In this document: one piece after another, positions 34,478 to 44,069 of the stretch
Layout of the letters: each line of letters begins with the position of its first letter
Numbering within the stretch: the first letter of the stretch is position 1
Assembly: GCF_902726655.1 (NCBI RefSeq)
Contig: NZ_CACVAN010000001.1
Span: forward strand, 2,108,001-2,172,000
From: Virgibacillus ihumii
GTDB taxonomy: Bacteria > Bacillota > Bacilli > Bacillales > Amphibacillaceae
DNA: 64,000 nucleotides
Direction of reading: 5' to 3'
The notes under the pieces: generated by a model
Told to the model about the DNA's origin: nothing
Databases searched by the model: none
What the model saw: the letters and a program-made list of their open reading frames with translations, nothing else
Made by a program: the position numbers and the translations under genes

Positions 34478-35716
34478 TTAAAAAAACTTAAAAACTTTTA
34501 TATTAAACTTTTTTGACACGATTATATATCCCGTAATATTGGTGAATATTATTGTCACCATACTAGCAAATGCAGCACCAGTAATTCCGTAAATTGGTAT
34601 TAAAATAAGGTTTAGAACAATATTGATAAAAAAAGCAATTATATTTGCATACATTTGAAACCTTGGTTCTCCAGTCATAGCAAGCATAATCCAGACGCCA
34701 CCAACTGCAAGATTAACAAAATACCCTAGACTTCTTAATATTAAAGCATCTTGGCCTCGAACAAACTCATCCCCGAATAATAGAAGAACGTAATGACTAC
34801 TTATTATTAATGTGATTGTAATAACTAACGAAACAATTGTTAAAATGCGCGCCGCTTTAACATAAAGCTTTCTCATTTCAACCTTTTTGCCATTATGAAA
34901 TAACCTTGATATTTCAGGTGCAAATACAGTGTTAAAGATTAAGAGGAGAGAGGATAATATATTTGAAACCTGAACAGCAATCTGATAAACACCAACATCT
35001 GCATTGCTTGTCATATTACCCAGCATTAGTATGTCAACCCTATTTATTAATGTTCCTAGCATAGAAGCTAATATTAATGTTAGTGAATACTTTAAATAAC
35101 CTTTATCAAAACTAACGTTCCTAAACTTTTTTCTATTCTTAAATAAATAAACAACATTTGATAATAAAAACGAACCATATACACCAATAGCGATACTATA
35201 TTCATTTTTACCGGTAATAAAATATAATCCAATAATCAACGTAACTCTTAAGATCATGCTTAAAAACCCATTGATATAATAATATTCTTTTATTTGTCCT
35301 TCTGCACGATAAATCCCAAAAAATAATTGCTCAGCAGATAAAAGCCAGATTAAGGGAAGCATTAATTTAATATAAATATCATCGACTACCAACCAAACAA
35401 TTCCAATAAGTACAATTGAAAGCAGAAAATTAATTACAAAGCTAAAACTGACATCTTTATAACCATTTTTGGGAATTGAATACATTAAACCATTATTAAA
35501 TCCCGCTGTTGCAACGATCATTAATACTTGCATTAAGGTAAAGGCATATGTAAATATCCCAAAAATTTCTGCACCGTAAAGTCTCGTACAAACAAATGAA
35601 AATAATAAAGTGAATAATAGGAATGAACCTCTACCAAAAAATGACTCGATTATTTTTAAAATGAATCCACTATTATTAATTTTATTTTTTATTATGCCAA
35701 TGTGCACTATTACCAT
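34478..35716 (-). CDS. wzx: Polysaccharide repeat-unit flippase, Wzx type
   Basis: A 412-residue protein with about 12 membrane segments, of the polysaccharide transporter (PST/MOP) family. It begins with FFGRGSFLLFTLLFSFVC and has the typical central loop with EISRLFHNGKKVEMRKLYVK. It would flip the undecaprenyl-linked repeat unit across the membrane. It is the last gene of the polysaccharide operon. The ATG at 35716 has AGGG almost adjacent, so a slightly later start is possible. Together with the Wzy-like polymerase at 39204 it makes a Wzx/Wzy-dependent pathway. Confidence 0.87.
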   Translation of the reverse strand: MVIVHIGIIKNKINNSGFILKIIESFFGRGSFLLFTLLFSFVCTRLYGAEIFGIFTYAFTLMQVLMIVATAGFNNGLMYSIPKNGYKDVSFSFVINFLLSIVLIGIVWLVVDDIYIKLMLPLIWLLSAEQLFFGIYRAEGQIKEYYYINGFLSMILRVTLIIGLYFITGKNEYSIAIGVYGSFLLSNVVYLFKNRKKFRNVSFDKGYLKYSLTLILASMLGTLINRVDILMLGNMTSNADVGVYQIAVQVSNILSSLLLIFNTVFAPEISRLFHNGKKVEMRKLYVKAARILTIVSLVITITLIISSHYVLLLFGDEFVRGQDALILRSLGYFVNLAVGGVWIMLAMTGEPRFQMYANIIAFFINIVLNLILIPIYGITGAAFASMVTIIFTNITGYIIVSKKFNIKVFKFF

Positions 35717-35763
35717 CCCTATTTCTTTGTAACCAATAGACCCAAAAATTTATTGCTTTGGAG

Positions 35764-36666
35764 TTATAATAACCATTTTTTTAAGTCTAAACTTGTTAAA
35801 TTCTCTAACTTTTCAATATCAACCATATAATATTGTAATAAGTGTTTTCTTGTTTCTGATTTCATATCTGGTTTTGTGAGATTCTTATTTAAAATTTTTG
35901 CTTTCAATTCCTGTCTGAAATTAACTGGGAGTACGCGCTTAAGAAGCGACTTTAATACATTTTGATTTCGCACAACATTATTTACCAATTTATTTTTTGG
36001 CACACCACTCGGATTATTTCTGTGATAATTAGCCTCCCCAACTAATTTATTCAAATTAAGAAATTCTAGTACGTCATTTATATAATAGTGCGGATCCTGT
36101 GCAAAATCCTCATATACTAATAGATATACATTCTCTTGTCCAAATTTTTCTATATAATATTTAACCTGTTCATAATATAAACCAGTTGTTTTATAATGCC
36201 ATATATATTCAAAATTATTATTTATTCTCTCATCCTCTTTATTCAACGCTTCTTCAAAAGATAGGGTTTCTCTTCCGTCACTCACAAGATGCCAGTATGC
36301 TGAGAAGGCTCTGTCCATGGGATTTCTCAAGCATATAACAATCTTAGCCTCATTGTTAAGCTCAAAGATTTTATCAGCCGTTTTATAATAATACAAATAA
36401 TCAACTGAAGCCTCTCCAATAATTTTCTCATTTCTATTTTTAAAGAGATTAAAATACTCGACTTCATCATCAATACATTCTTTGTCGGAAACTAAATCTC
36501 CTGGACCTTGATGAGGGAATTGTTTATAATCCCTTGATAGATAGTTTGGTTCTTTATGGTCCGGAAAAAAAACTTCATCGTGATTCCTAAGATATTTGTA
36601 AACAGAAGTAGTTGCAGCTTTTGCAGCACCTACTATGAATAAGTTTGGTACCTTATTAATTCCCAT
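35764..36666 (-). CDS. PAPS-dependent sulfotransferase, polysaccharide locus (1)
   Basis: A 300-residue cytoplasmic sulfotransferase-family protein. The 5'-phosphosulfate loop is FIVGAAKAATTSVYKYLRNH near residue 10 and the 3'-phosphate-binding motif is ICLRNPMDRAFSAYWHLVSD near residue 113. It is a clear paralogue of the protein at 37552, with both sharing the block DGRETxSFEEALNxE. AAGGTGG precedes the ATG. Such enzymes move sulfate from PAPS to hydroxyl groups; here the acceptor is probably a sugar of the repeat unit. All key motifs are intact. Confidence 0.87.
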   Translation of the reverse strand: MGINKVPNLFIVGAAKAATTSVYKYLRNHDEVFFPDHKEPNYLSRDYKQFPHQGPGDLVSDKECIDDEVEYFNLFKNRNEKIIGEASVDYLYYYKTADKIFELNNEAKIVICLRNPMDRAFSAYWHLVSDGRETLSFEEALNKEDERINNNFEYIWHYKTTGLYYEQVKYYIEKFGQENVYLLVYEDFAQDPHYYINDVLEFLNLNKLVGEANYHRNNPSGVPKNKLVNNVVRNQNVLKSLLKRVLPVNFRQELKAKILNKNLTKPDMKSETRKHLLQYYMVDIEKLENLTSLDLKKWLL

Positions 36667-36721
36667 AAAATATTACCACCTTAACACCAAAAATAATTAC
36701 ATATTAACTCAATAGCTTAAT

Positions 36722-37486
36722 TTAAATACCATTGTAATTAAATAATCTACGCAGTCTTTTCAAATAATAGATACTGACATAATTTCCTTTGACTTTGTTT
36801 GAAAAATCTTCTAAATCATCTTCATCCCTAATTCCTATTCTTCCCACTGGCTTTAAAAAACTCATTTTTTTGGGATTACACATATCCGAAGTGTAAACTC
36901 TTTTATATATTCCAAAGTCGTTAAAATATTTAAGAACCTTTCGATTATATATACCATACGGAAAACAAAAATCCTCAACTTGATAACCGCAATGCTTTTC
37001 TATGTTTTCATTTACGGATCTTATTTCTTCCTTAAAATTATTCGAATTAATTAATCTAGAGTCTAAGTGAGTTTTGGTATGAGCCCCAAATTCTATTAAT
37101 CCCGAATCGTGCATTTCTTTAACCATATCCCAAGTTAGATATCCCTCTTTTCCAATGTAATCTAACGTTAGAAAAATGTTTGCTTTTATACCAAACTTTT
37201 TTAAAATACTCATGCCATACTCATAATTTGATTCAAAACCATCATCAAAACTTATAAGTATACTTTTTTTTGTAGGGTTATTTCCTTTTTTAATATCTGA
37301 GAATAATAGGGTTTCATAATTATTTTCATAAAGAAATTTCATTTGTGAATAAAATTTTTCTTTATTTATTCTCATATAACTTTCTCCAGAATGGAGAGTA
37401 ATATCATGATAATAAATGTTCACCGGATTCGGCTTGCTAATCAGCTTACTTACTCCAGATATAATTTTTTTTGTGGATTTTTTCAA
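36722..37486 (-). CDS. Polysaccharide deacetylase (NodB/CE4)
   Basis: A 254-residue CE4 deacetylase. The catalytic Asp motif is LISFDDGFESNY and the metal-binding His pair is in FGAHTKTHLDSRL; the later VEDFCFPYGIYN is motif 3. The start is TTG at 37486, with AGAAGG 8 bases upstream. The N-terminus carries a short basic-hydrophobic stretch but no clear signal peptide, so it may be membrane-associated. It probably trims N-acetyl groups from amino sugars of the polysaccharide, as PgaB/IcaB-type enzymes do. It sits between two sulfotransferase genes; deacetylated amino groups could be substrates for N-sulfation (inference). Confidence 0.88.
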   Translation of the reverse strand: MKKSTKKIISGVSKLISKPNPVNIYYHDITLHSGESYMRINKEKFYSQMKFLYENNYETLLFSDIKKGNNPTKKSILISFDDGFESNYEYGMSILKKFGIKANIFLTLDYIGKEGYLTWDMVKEMHDSGLIEFGAHTKTHLDSRLINSNNFKEEIRSVNENIEKHCGYQVEDFCFPYGIYNRKVLKYFNDFGIYKRVYTSDMCNPKKMSFLKPVGRIGIRDEDDLEDFSNKVKGNYVSIYYLKRLRRLFNYNGI

Positions 37487-37551
37487 TAAATACACCTTCT
37501 TAGTTGCATATGCATATTATTTATTATAAATAATCATTCTACTTGTGAGAT

Positions 37552-38448
37552 TCAATTCAACCAATGGGCTAAATCAACGTCTAAAAACTCTTCCAATTTT
37601 CTAACGTCATTCTTAAAGTAATTTATTAATTCCATCCTAGTACTTTCACTCATACTCTCTCGTTTTAGTATTCGTGAATATAACATTTTTTTGATTTTTT
37701 CACGGGATTCAATTTTTGGAACTAATACCTTAATCAATCTTTTAAGAAAACCCTGCTGTAACAAAGATAACAGCTTTTTATTTTTTGGAACACCCGAAGT
37801 ATTATAGTTTACAAGTTTTACTTCATCGTAATTAAAACGTTCGATGTTTAAGAAATCACAAATTTCATTCAACACTTTAGAGGAATTATTTTTAAACTCT
37901 TCAAAAATGATTACTTTAACGTTGTCCTTTCCAAATTCATCTATAAAATGCTTTACCTTTTTATAATATAAGCTCATAGCCTTTAAATGCCACATACAAC
38001 CATAATTATTTCTTATTCTCTCTTCCTCCATATTGAGCGCATATTCAAAGGATTTAGTTTCTCTTCCATCTCTTGTTAAATGAGTATAAGCGGAATAAGC
38101 CCTATCAACTGGGTTCCTTAACATTAATACAATTTTTGCATCATTTGAATATGCTTTGATTTTTGAAGCACTCTCTTCATAATACAGATAATCTGAAGAA
38201 GATTCTCCAATTATTTTTTCATCAGTTACACCCTTAAATAGATTCTCATACTCTTCTTCAGTGTTTACAATATCTTCTTCAGTGCGATCTCCGGGGCCAT
38301 TATGAGGAAATTCAAGTATTTCATTAATAAAAAATTGAGGTTCTTTGAATTTGGACATGAATATATCTGGATGCATATCCAAATAATTGTGTAACGATGT
38401 TGTTCCACTTTTGGAAATACCTGCTATAAAAAAATTTGGTTTCTTCAT
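37552..38448 (-). CDS. PAPS-dependent sulfotransferase, polysaccharide locus (2)
   Basis: A 298-residue sulfotransferase with the PAPS loop FIAGISKSGTTSLHNYLDMH and the 3'-phosphate motif LMLRNPVDRAYSAYTHLTRD. It is the closest relative in the window of the protein at 35764, so one arose by duplication. GGAAGG precedes the ATG. It overlaps no neighbour and lies 2 bases from the next gene. A sugar hydroxyl or amino group of the exopolysaccharide is the likely acceptor. Confidence 0.87.
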   Translation of the reverse strand: MKKPNFFIAGISKSGTTSLHNYLDMHPDIFMSKFKEPQFFINEILEFPHNGPGDRTEEDIVNTEEEYENLFKGVTDEKIIGESSSDYLYYEESASKIKAYSNDAKIVLMLRNPVDRAYSAYTHLTRDGRETKSFEYALNMEEERIRNNYGCMWHLKAMSLYYKKVKHFIDEFGKDNVKVIIFEEFKNNSSKVLNEICDFLNIERFNYDEVKLVNYNTSGVPKNKKLLSLLQQGFLKRLIKVLVPKIESREKIKKMLYSRILKRESMSESTRMELINYFKNDVRKLEEFLDVDLAHWLN

Positions 38449-38449
38449 T

Positions 38450-39187
38450 CTAACCTTCCTTAATTAATGAATTATACAATTCTAATGATTCGTGATAAGT
38501 AGAAAAATTTTTAATTTTATTTTTGACTACTTTTTTACCCATTTCTTTGCTTTTACTTGGAACAGAGCCCTTCCCGCTCCTACCTTTTCTTTCAGCTTTA
38601 TTTTTGACATCATTTAACGATTTATTTATTAACACTTCCATGTCAATATTTTCTATGTTTAATTCTAAATTAGTATAGTTCTGTAACTCGACCATCACAT
38701 CACTTGTGTTATCAATTAAATCTTCAAACGTCACCAAGTACACATTTTCGATATTCTTTTGAACAAATTTATAAAACTCAAAATATTCATCTATTGCTCT
38801 AATCAACACCTTATTATTTTCACTTTCTTCACTATTGAAGCGAAAAATATATGAGGAAATTGCATCGAGTGGATTCCTAATAACTACTACACACGGCTTA
38901 TTCATTTTTATTGCTAACTTCATATTCGCAATTGTATGTGTGTGATGAGAAATATATATATCTTTATTTAAATTTAAAACTAAAAACATCAAATATGTAT
39001 TCGCACTTGAAGGATATGCTTCTATACAAATATCCGTAACTTTTTTTGTTATATTTCTGTAATATGAACTTCTTTCAAATACATATTTGTAACTACTGTA
39101 CAAAAAGCCATTTTTTTGAATCACTTTTTTTAATCCGTACATCCATCTATTACCCATATCTTTTTTTAATTCATTTATATTTTTCAA
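38450..39187 (-). CDS. Sulfotransferase-like P-loop protein
   Basis: A 245-residue protein with a more divergent sulfotransferase pattern. IEAYPSSANTYLMFLVLNLN replaces the classical PAPS loop, while VVVIRNPLDAISSYIFRFN is a good 3'-phosphate motif and YLVTFEDLIDNTSD matches the usual third block. The C-terminal region, KNKAERKGRSGKGSVPSKSK, fits the PAPS-binding KGxxG tail of sulfotransferases. It starts with TTG (AAAGGACGG upstream). It may be a true sulfotransferase with a relaxed loop or a related P-loop enzyme. Confidence 0.7.
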   Translation of the reverse strand: MKNINELKKDMGNRWMYGLKKVIQKNGFLYSSYKYVFERSSYYRNITKKVTDICIEAYPSSANTYLMFLVLNLNKDIYISHHTHTIANMKLAIKMNKPCVVVIRNPLDAISSYIFRFNSEESENNKVLIRAIDEYFEFYKFVQKNIENVYLVTFEDLIDNTSDVMVELQNYTNLELNIENIDMEVLINKSLNDVKNKAERKGRSGKGSVPSKSKEMGKKVVKNKIKNFSTYHESLELYNSLIKEG

Positions 39188-39203
39188 ATTTATTAACCGT
39201 CCT

Positions 39204-40511
39204 TTAACTAGATCGAATTATCCTTTTTTTACAAATAATAAATACAAAAAGAATACTAGAAACTATACCTACAGTATAAGCAAAAGAACTTAACAGCGCC
39301 CCCCTTAAAATAAAAAACTCCAAACCTAATAAAAATAAATAAATAACCGAGAGTAAGTTCTTTTTATTTTTCATTAAATTATGCCAATAGGATCTGTCAA
39401 TTTTAGCATTAATAAATGCCAAGATGATAATAAACATCAAAATTCCAATATATCCAAAATTAATATAGCCTTCTCCAAAATAATTCATCGAAACATTATC
39501 ATAAGAAAGACCTAGCAAATGAGAAACAAACGCTCCACTTCCTATCGACTTTTCAGGCCACAAAGAACTAGGAATGAAAAAGAACAATGAAGTTAATAAT
39601 TGACTTCCCATTGTCACAATATCATTTTCAACAACTTTCATAAACATTTGATATGTATCAAAATGTCCTTTCAAAAACATTTCAAAATTAAGGGTAAATT
39701 TAACCTCACTTAAACTACTAATTCTCCTTGCCTGATTGAGTAAAGGAAATAAAATAAGCAAACCTATCATTATTAGCTTATTTAATAACAAGTACTTTTT
39801 ATTAAATTGTTGAAAATAAACAATTAACAAAGGGATATACATTGCGGCTATATAAAACCTAGCATTTGAGGTCGGAAAATTAGTAATTAATACAATTCCA
39901 ACTAAAAAGATTTCAATTAATTTTCCTTCCAGTTCAAACTTTTTAAATATCACCAATGCTATAACTGGAATTGGTAACAAAAACTTCGAAAAAATTAGAT
40001 ATACTGATTGATTTATTGAAGTGTCTTCCAATAAATTTGTTGACCTGAAAATTAAATTTTCAATACTGTAATTATTAATGTGTAATGTTACTAACAATGC
40101 TAAAAATGAAATCAAAAGCAAACCTCTATTGGAAATTTGCATATTTTGCTTTTTATTTTTTAGCTTTTTACTAGAAAATATTTCTATCTTAGAAAAGATA
40201 AAATAAAATCCTTGATAAAGAAAAAGTATAAGTAAAATTAAAATATTTAAATGATAAAAGCTATCTACGTTAAATCCTGTACCTCCCCACATAACAATTC
40301 CATATTGAAACTGTAAAATAGGGGCAATTCCAAAAAAGAAAAAAGAAAAAAGATAAAAAATTTTATTTAAACTGTAATTATATCTATCTCCCACAAACAT
40401 AAATACAAGACTAAAAAGTATAATCAAAAAATTAGTTAAAAGAACTCCAAATTCGGAATAATATCCATCGATAGTATAATATATAAGGAAACAATAAACA
40501 TAAATAGACAA
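39204..40511 (-). CDS. wzy: Wzy-like repeat-unit polymerase, 5' end uncertain
   Basis: A 435-residue protein with about 11-12 membrane segments and a large loop near the end (SLWPEKSIGSGAFVSHLLGL), typical of oligosaccharide repeat-unit polymerases. It would join repeat units on the outer face of the membrane. The TTG start at 40511 has no ribosome site. An ATG at 40549 with AAAGGA upstream opens MEINKGKLNNYIFCLFMF in another frame and stops after 37 codons; a one-base shift near 40480 would join it to this gene and give a natural N-terminus. The gene may thus carry a 5' frameshift. Confidence 0.78.
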   Translation of the reverse strand: MSIYVYCFLIYYTIDGYYSEFGVLLTNFLIILFSLVFMFVGDRYNYSLNKIFYLFSFFFFGIAPILQFQYGIVMWGGTGFNVDSFYHLNILILLILFLYQGFYFIFSKIEIFSSKKLKNKKQNMQISNRGLLLISFLALLVTLHINNYSIENLIFRSTNLLEDTSINQSVYLIFSKFLLPIPVIALVIFKKFELEGKLIEIFLVGIVLITNFPTSNARFYIAAMYIPLLIVYFQQFNKKYLLLNKLIMIGLLILFPLLNQARRISSLSEVKFTLNFEMFLKGHFDTYQMFMKVVENDIVTMGSQLLTSLFFFIPSSLWPEKSIGSGAFVSHLLGLSYDNVSMNYFGEGYINFGYIGILMFIIILAFINAKIDRSYWHNLMKNKKNLLSVIYLFLLGLEFFILRGALLSSFAYTVGIVSSILFVFIICKKRIIRSS

Positions 40512-40627
40512 AAAATATAATTGTTGAGTTTACCCTTGTTTATTTCCATTAAACCAATTCCTTTACCTTCATACTTAAAGAATAAACATAAAGCATTTGA
40601 GCCAATTAATATTGTCTACTATGCTAA

Positions 40628-41827
40628 TTAAATTCTTTCGTATAAATTTACATAATCATAAAATTTATCTATTTTATTAAACATGCTAGCGGCTTTATTA
40701 ATACATGATTGATAGTAGTCCCTAACATAATTCCTTTTTATTATTCTTATTGAATTATGCAGGTTTTCTAGGTTAGCTTTTTCTACAATGATACCTGTAT
40801 TAACATCTATACTTTCGACACTCCCCCCAGTATTAAAAGTAATCACTGGCGTGCCACAGGCTATTGCCTCGAGGTTCGTGGTTGGAAAGGTATCCTCGAG
40901 AGTTAAATTCACAAATACATCAGATGTAGTATATATTTCTGCCAGTTCATTTACATTGTTTGTATGTGTAATCCCGACAATATTACTGGGTAATTTTTCT
41001 TTTTGCTTTTGTGTAATTCCGACCAAAACTATTACTTCATCTGACTTAAGTTCCTTTGATAATTCGAGAAAGTAATAGTACCCTTTCCTCTCATTCCAAA
41101 CACCAGCAACGCCTAAAACAATATATTTGTCTTCTAAATTATATTGTTTTCTAAAATCATTTTTAACAGGTTTAAATGTATCTAAATCTACTCCATTATT
41201 TATCACTTTAATATGATATTCACTTAAAAACGATTCCTTTACTAACCCAGCAAGCCAATTTGAAGGAGTCACTATTGTCATATTCTCTAATCCTGTAAAA
41301 ATCTTTTTTTTCTGTTTATAATTTAATTTTGAATTATCTAGTATATTACTCTTGGGATATGAGTTCTTCTCAGGGCAACTAAAACAACCTGTTTTCCATT
41401 TATCACAACCAGCAAAATCAAAATGTGTGCAGTGTCCTGTAAAAGCCCAGCAATCATGCAGTGTCCATATCACTGGCTTGTTGGATTTTTTAAGATAATC
41501 GAATAATATTTCAATATTTATATAATATCCATGGATATTGTGTAAATGAATAATATCTGGATTCAGTTTTTCAACTTTTTGTATAAAATCAGCTGTAGCC
41601 TTTTTTGAACCAAATCCATGTCTGTCAAAAACTCTTGTTAATCCTACATGAGCATAATTATCGATATCTGTCCCGATTTTTATAGCATTATCGCAGTTTT
41701 TTGCTTCTCCCCTACCATATGCAATATAACTTTCATGTCCTTCTGAAACCAGTATGTTATGAATGTCTGTTGCAATCCTTCCTGTACTGCCAACACCACA
41801 TACTGAGTTTATTTGTAAGACCTTCAC
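40628..41827 (-). CDS. Glycosyltransferase family 4 (1)
   Basis: A 399-residue GT-B fold retaining glycosyltransferase. The N-terminal domain has VLQINSVCGVGSTGRIATDI, like WcaC/CapJ-type enzymes, with HLHNIHGYYINIEILFDYL. The C-terminal nucleotide-sugar domain has GVAGVWNERKGYYYFLELSK and the EX7E-type LEDTFPTTNLEAIACGTPVI. A CxxC-like cluster (GCDKWKTGCFSCPEK) is typical of this subgroup. Start GTG at 41827 with GGGGG upstream, overlapping the capG stop as GTGA, so translation is coupled. It adds one sugar of the repeat unit; donor unknown. Confidence 0.87.
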   Translation of the reverse strand: MKVLQINSVCGVGSTGRIATDIHNILVSEGHESYIAYGRGEAKNCDNAIKIGTDIDNYAHVGLTRVFDRHGFGSKKATADFIQKVEKLNPDIIHLHNIHGYYINIEILFDYLKKSNKPVIWTLHDCWAFTGHCTHFDFAGCDKWKTGCFSCPEKNSYPKSNILDNSKLNYKQKKKIFTGLENMTIVTPSNWLAGLVKESFLSEYHIKVINNGVDLDTFKPVKNDFRKQYNLEDKYIVLGVAGVWNERKGYYYFLELSKELKSDEVIVLVGITQKQKEKLPSNIVGITHTNNVNELAEIYTTSDVFVNLTLEDTFPTTNLEAIACGTPVITFNTGGSVESIDVNTGIIVEKANLENLHNSIRIIKRNYVRDYYQSCINKAASMFNKIDKFYDYVNLYERI

Positions 41828-42954
41828 TTGGTGTTCCCCCAAACAACACGATTTACATAATCCGTATAGGATAATATAATTCTCATAACTTTGTCGGAAA
41901 CATTTGGCATACTATAATCTTCGACCAGTCGTAATGTATCGTTCATTTGTGATTCTAAAACCTTTAACCCCTGTAGTATCCGTTCCTTTTTTAGGCCAAC
42001 CATCATAACAGAACCTTCTTCCATTGCTTCAGGTCGTTCATGAGCTTGACGGATATTCAATGCCCTGATTCCAAGAATGGATGATTCTTCACTTATTGTA
42101 CCACTGTCACTTAGAACTGCTTTGGCTTTTTTCTGAAGCTTTATATAGTCATTAAAACCTAAAGGTTTCATAGTTTTGATTAAAGGATCAAATTGTACTC
42201 CCCTAGTATTAATCATATTTCTTGTTCTAGGATGAGTGCTAACAATTACAGGTAGTTTATATTTTTCAGCTATAGCATTTAAACTTTCTACTAGACTATA
42301 AAAATTTTCTTCAGAATTAATATTCTCTTCTCTATGGGCAGATACAACAAAATATTTTCCTTCTTGAAGACCCAGTCTCTCAACTACATCTGAACGTTCA
42401 ATATCTTCTTTTTTAGAATTCAGCGCTTCAAACATCGGGCTTCCTGTTTTAATAACCCTGTCTGGAGGATATCCCTCTCTCAACAAATACTCCCTAGCGA
42501 TATCACTGTATGTAAGATTAATATCTGCTGTATGGTCTACAATCTTTCTGTTTGTTTCTTCAGGTACACGCTGATCAAAACACCTATTACCAGCTTCCAT
42601 ATGAAAGACAGGAATCTGTCTTCTCTTAGCTGCAATTGCACAAAGACAACTATTCGTATCGCCTAGGACCAAAAAAGCGTCCGGATTTACTTCTTCCATT
42701 ATTGGGTCTGCCTTCACCAAAATATTTCCAATTGTTTCAACAGCCGTTCCGGTTGCAGCATTAAGGAAAAAGTCAGGTTTTTTCAGATTAAAATCATTGA
42801 AAAATACTTCGTTTAGTTCATAATCATAATTCTGACCAGTGTGGACAAGTGTATGTTCAATCGCATCAGATTCTTCCAATTTATTGATAACGGCTGAAAG
42901 TCGGATGATCTCCGGTCTTGTACCAACAACTGTCATAACTTTGAGTCTGTTCAT
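41824..42954 (-). CDS. capG: UDP-GlcNAc 2-epimerase-family enzyme of UDP-L-FucNAc synthesis (CapG/FnlC)
   Basis: A 376-residue non-hydrolysing 2-epimerase. The UDP-binding N-terminus is MTVVGTRPEIIRLSAVINKL and the active-site region includes SAHREEN and SDSGTISEESSILGI. Encoded directly behind CapE- and CapF-like genes it should be the third enzyme of the UDP-N-acetyl-L-fucosamine pathway, epimerising UDP-L-PneNAc at C2. The same family makes UDP-ManNAc (WecB/MnaA), but the operon context favours CapG/FnlC. Three bases separate it from capF. Confidence 0.9.
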   Translation of the reverse strand: MNRLKVMTVVGTRPEIIRLSAVINKLEESDAIEHTLVHTGQNYDYELNEVFFNDFNLKKPDFFLNAATGTAVETIGNILVKADPIMEEVNPDAFLVLGDTNSCLCAIAAKRRQIPVFHMEAGNRCFDQRVPEETNRKIVDHTADINLTYSDIAREYLLREGYPPDRVIKTGSPMFEALNSKKEDIERSDVVERLGLQEGKYFVVSAHREENINSEENFYSLVESLNAIAEKYKLPVIVSTHPRTRNMINTRGVQFDPLIKTMKPLGFNDYIKLQKKAKAVLSDSGTISEESSILGIRALNIRQAHERPEAMEEGSVMMVGLKKERILQGLKVLESQMNDTLRLVEDYSMPNVSDKVMRIILSYTDYVNRVVWGNTK

Positions 42955-42957
42955 TGA

Positions 42958-44067
42958 CTAAACCTCCAAATAATATGTGTCCGGGTTTTCGGGATCAAAA
43001 AGTTCATTTGCCCACATAATAGTCACCATATCCGTTTTACCTAAATTTTCAATATTATGTGTGTAGCCAACTGGTATATCCACTACTTCCAGTTTTTCAC
43101 CACTCACAAAATATTCAATCACCTCATCAGAGTCAACTTTTCGAAAACGAATAACCCCGTGACCGCTAACAACCAAAAACTTTTCATTCTTCGTGTGATG
43201 CCAGTGGTTTCCTTTCGTAATACCAGCCTTAGACACATTGACGGAAACCTGCCCACGATCTTCGGTTTTTATGATTTCTGTAAATGAACCACGATTGTCT
43301 ACATTCATTTTTAAGTCATAGCTGAATTGATCTTCTGGTAGAAAACTTAAATAGGTGCTATAAAGTTTTTTTGTGAATGGATCTGACACATCAGGTATAG
43401 AACATTCTTCCCGACTCTTTTTAAAGGAATAAATCAAATCAACTATTTTCCCGAGTGATATTTTATGAGTTACAGGTACCTGGCAGAACTCTCCAGTATT
43501 AGTTTCACTCCCTTTCAATGCATTAATCAGTTCCTCTACTATATCATCGATATAAACTAAATCCAGTTCAACATTTCTATCGTTTACAGTGATGGGCATA
43601 TCATGAGCAATATTATGACAGAAAGTTGCTATTACACTATTATAGTTTGGTCTGCTCCATTTTCCAAAGGCATTTGGAAAACGATAAATCAATACTTTTG
43701 CTCCTGTGTCCTGACTATACTGAAAAAGCAGGTCTTCTCCAGCTTTTTTACTATTACCATACGGATTATCCGATTCCGCTTGGGTCGAAGAAGCTATCAT
43801 AACAGGACAATGATTTTGATGCTTTTTTAAATTGGCCAGCAGAGTTTCCGTGAACCCATAATTCACCTGCATAAATTCATTCTGGCTTTCTGGACGATTA
43901 ACCCCTGCCAAATGGTATACAAAATCAGCATGTTTACAATACTCACTCAATAGATCAGCATTAGTTTCTCTGCCATATTCAAAAACATCGGTATAAGAAC
44001 GATTCTTCAGTTCGGCCACAAGGTTTTTTCCTATAAATCCCTTCGCCCCGGTAACTAGTATTTTCAT
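42958..44067 (-). CDS. capF: Bifunctional reductase/epimerase of UDP-L-FucNAc synthesis (CapF/FnlB)
   Basis: A 369-residue two-domain protein. The N-terminal short-chain dehydrogenase part has MKILVTGAKGFIGKNLVAEL and the C-terminal cupin has GITKGNHWHHTKNEKFLVVS with the metal-binding His residues. This fusion is diagnostic for CapF/FnlB, which converts the 4-keto intermediate made by CapE to UDP-L-PneNAc. The start is the ATG at 44067 with GGAAGT upstream; the TTG at 44079 overlaps capE. Gene order capE-capF-capG equals that of Staphylococcus aureus type 5/8 capsule loci. Confidence 0.93.
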   Translation of the reverse strand: MKILVTGAKGFIGKNLVAELKNRSYTDVFEYGRETNADLLSEYCKHADFVYHLAGVNRPESQNEFMQVNYGFTETLLANLKKHQNHCPVMIASSTQAESDNPYGNSKKAGEDLLFQYSQDTGAKVLIYRFPNAFGKWSRPNYNSVIATFCHNIAHDMPITVNDRNVELDLVYIDDIVEELINALKGSETNTGEFCQVPVTHKISLGKIVDLIYSFKKSREECSIPDVSDPFTKKLYSTYLSFLPEDQFSYDLKMNVDNRGSFTEIIKTEDRGQVSVNVSKAGITKGNHWHHTKNEKFLVVSGHGVIRFRKVDSDEVIEYFVSGEKLEVVDIPVGYTHNIENLGKTDMVTIMWANELFDPENPDTYYLEV

Positions 44068-44069
44068 AC

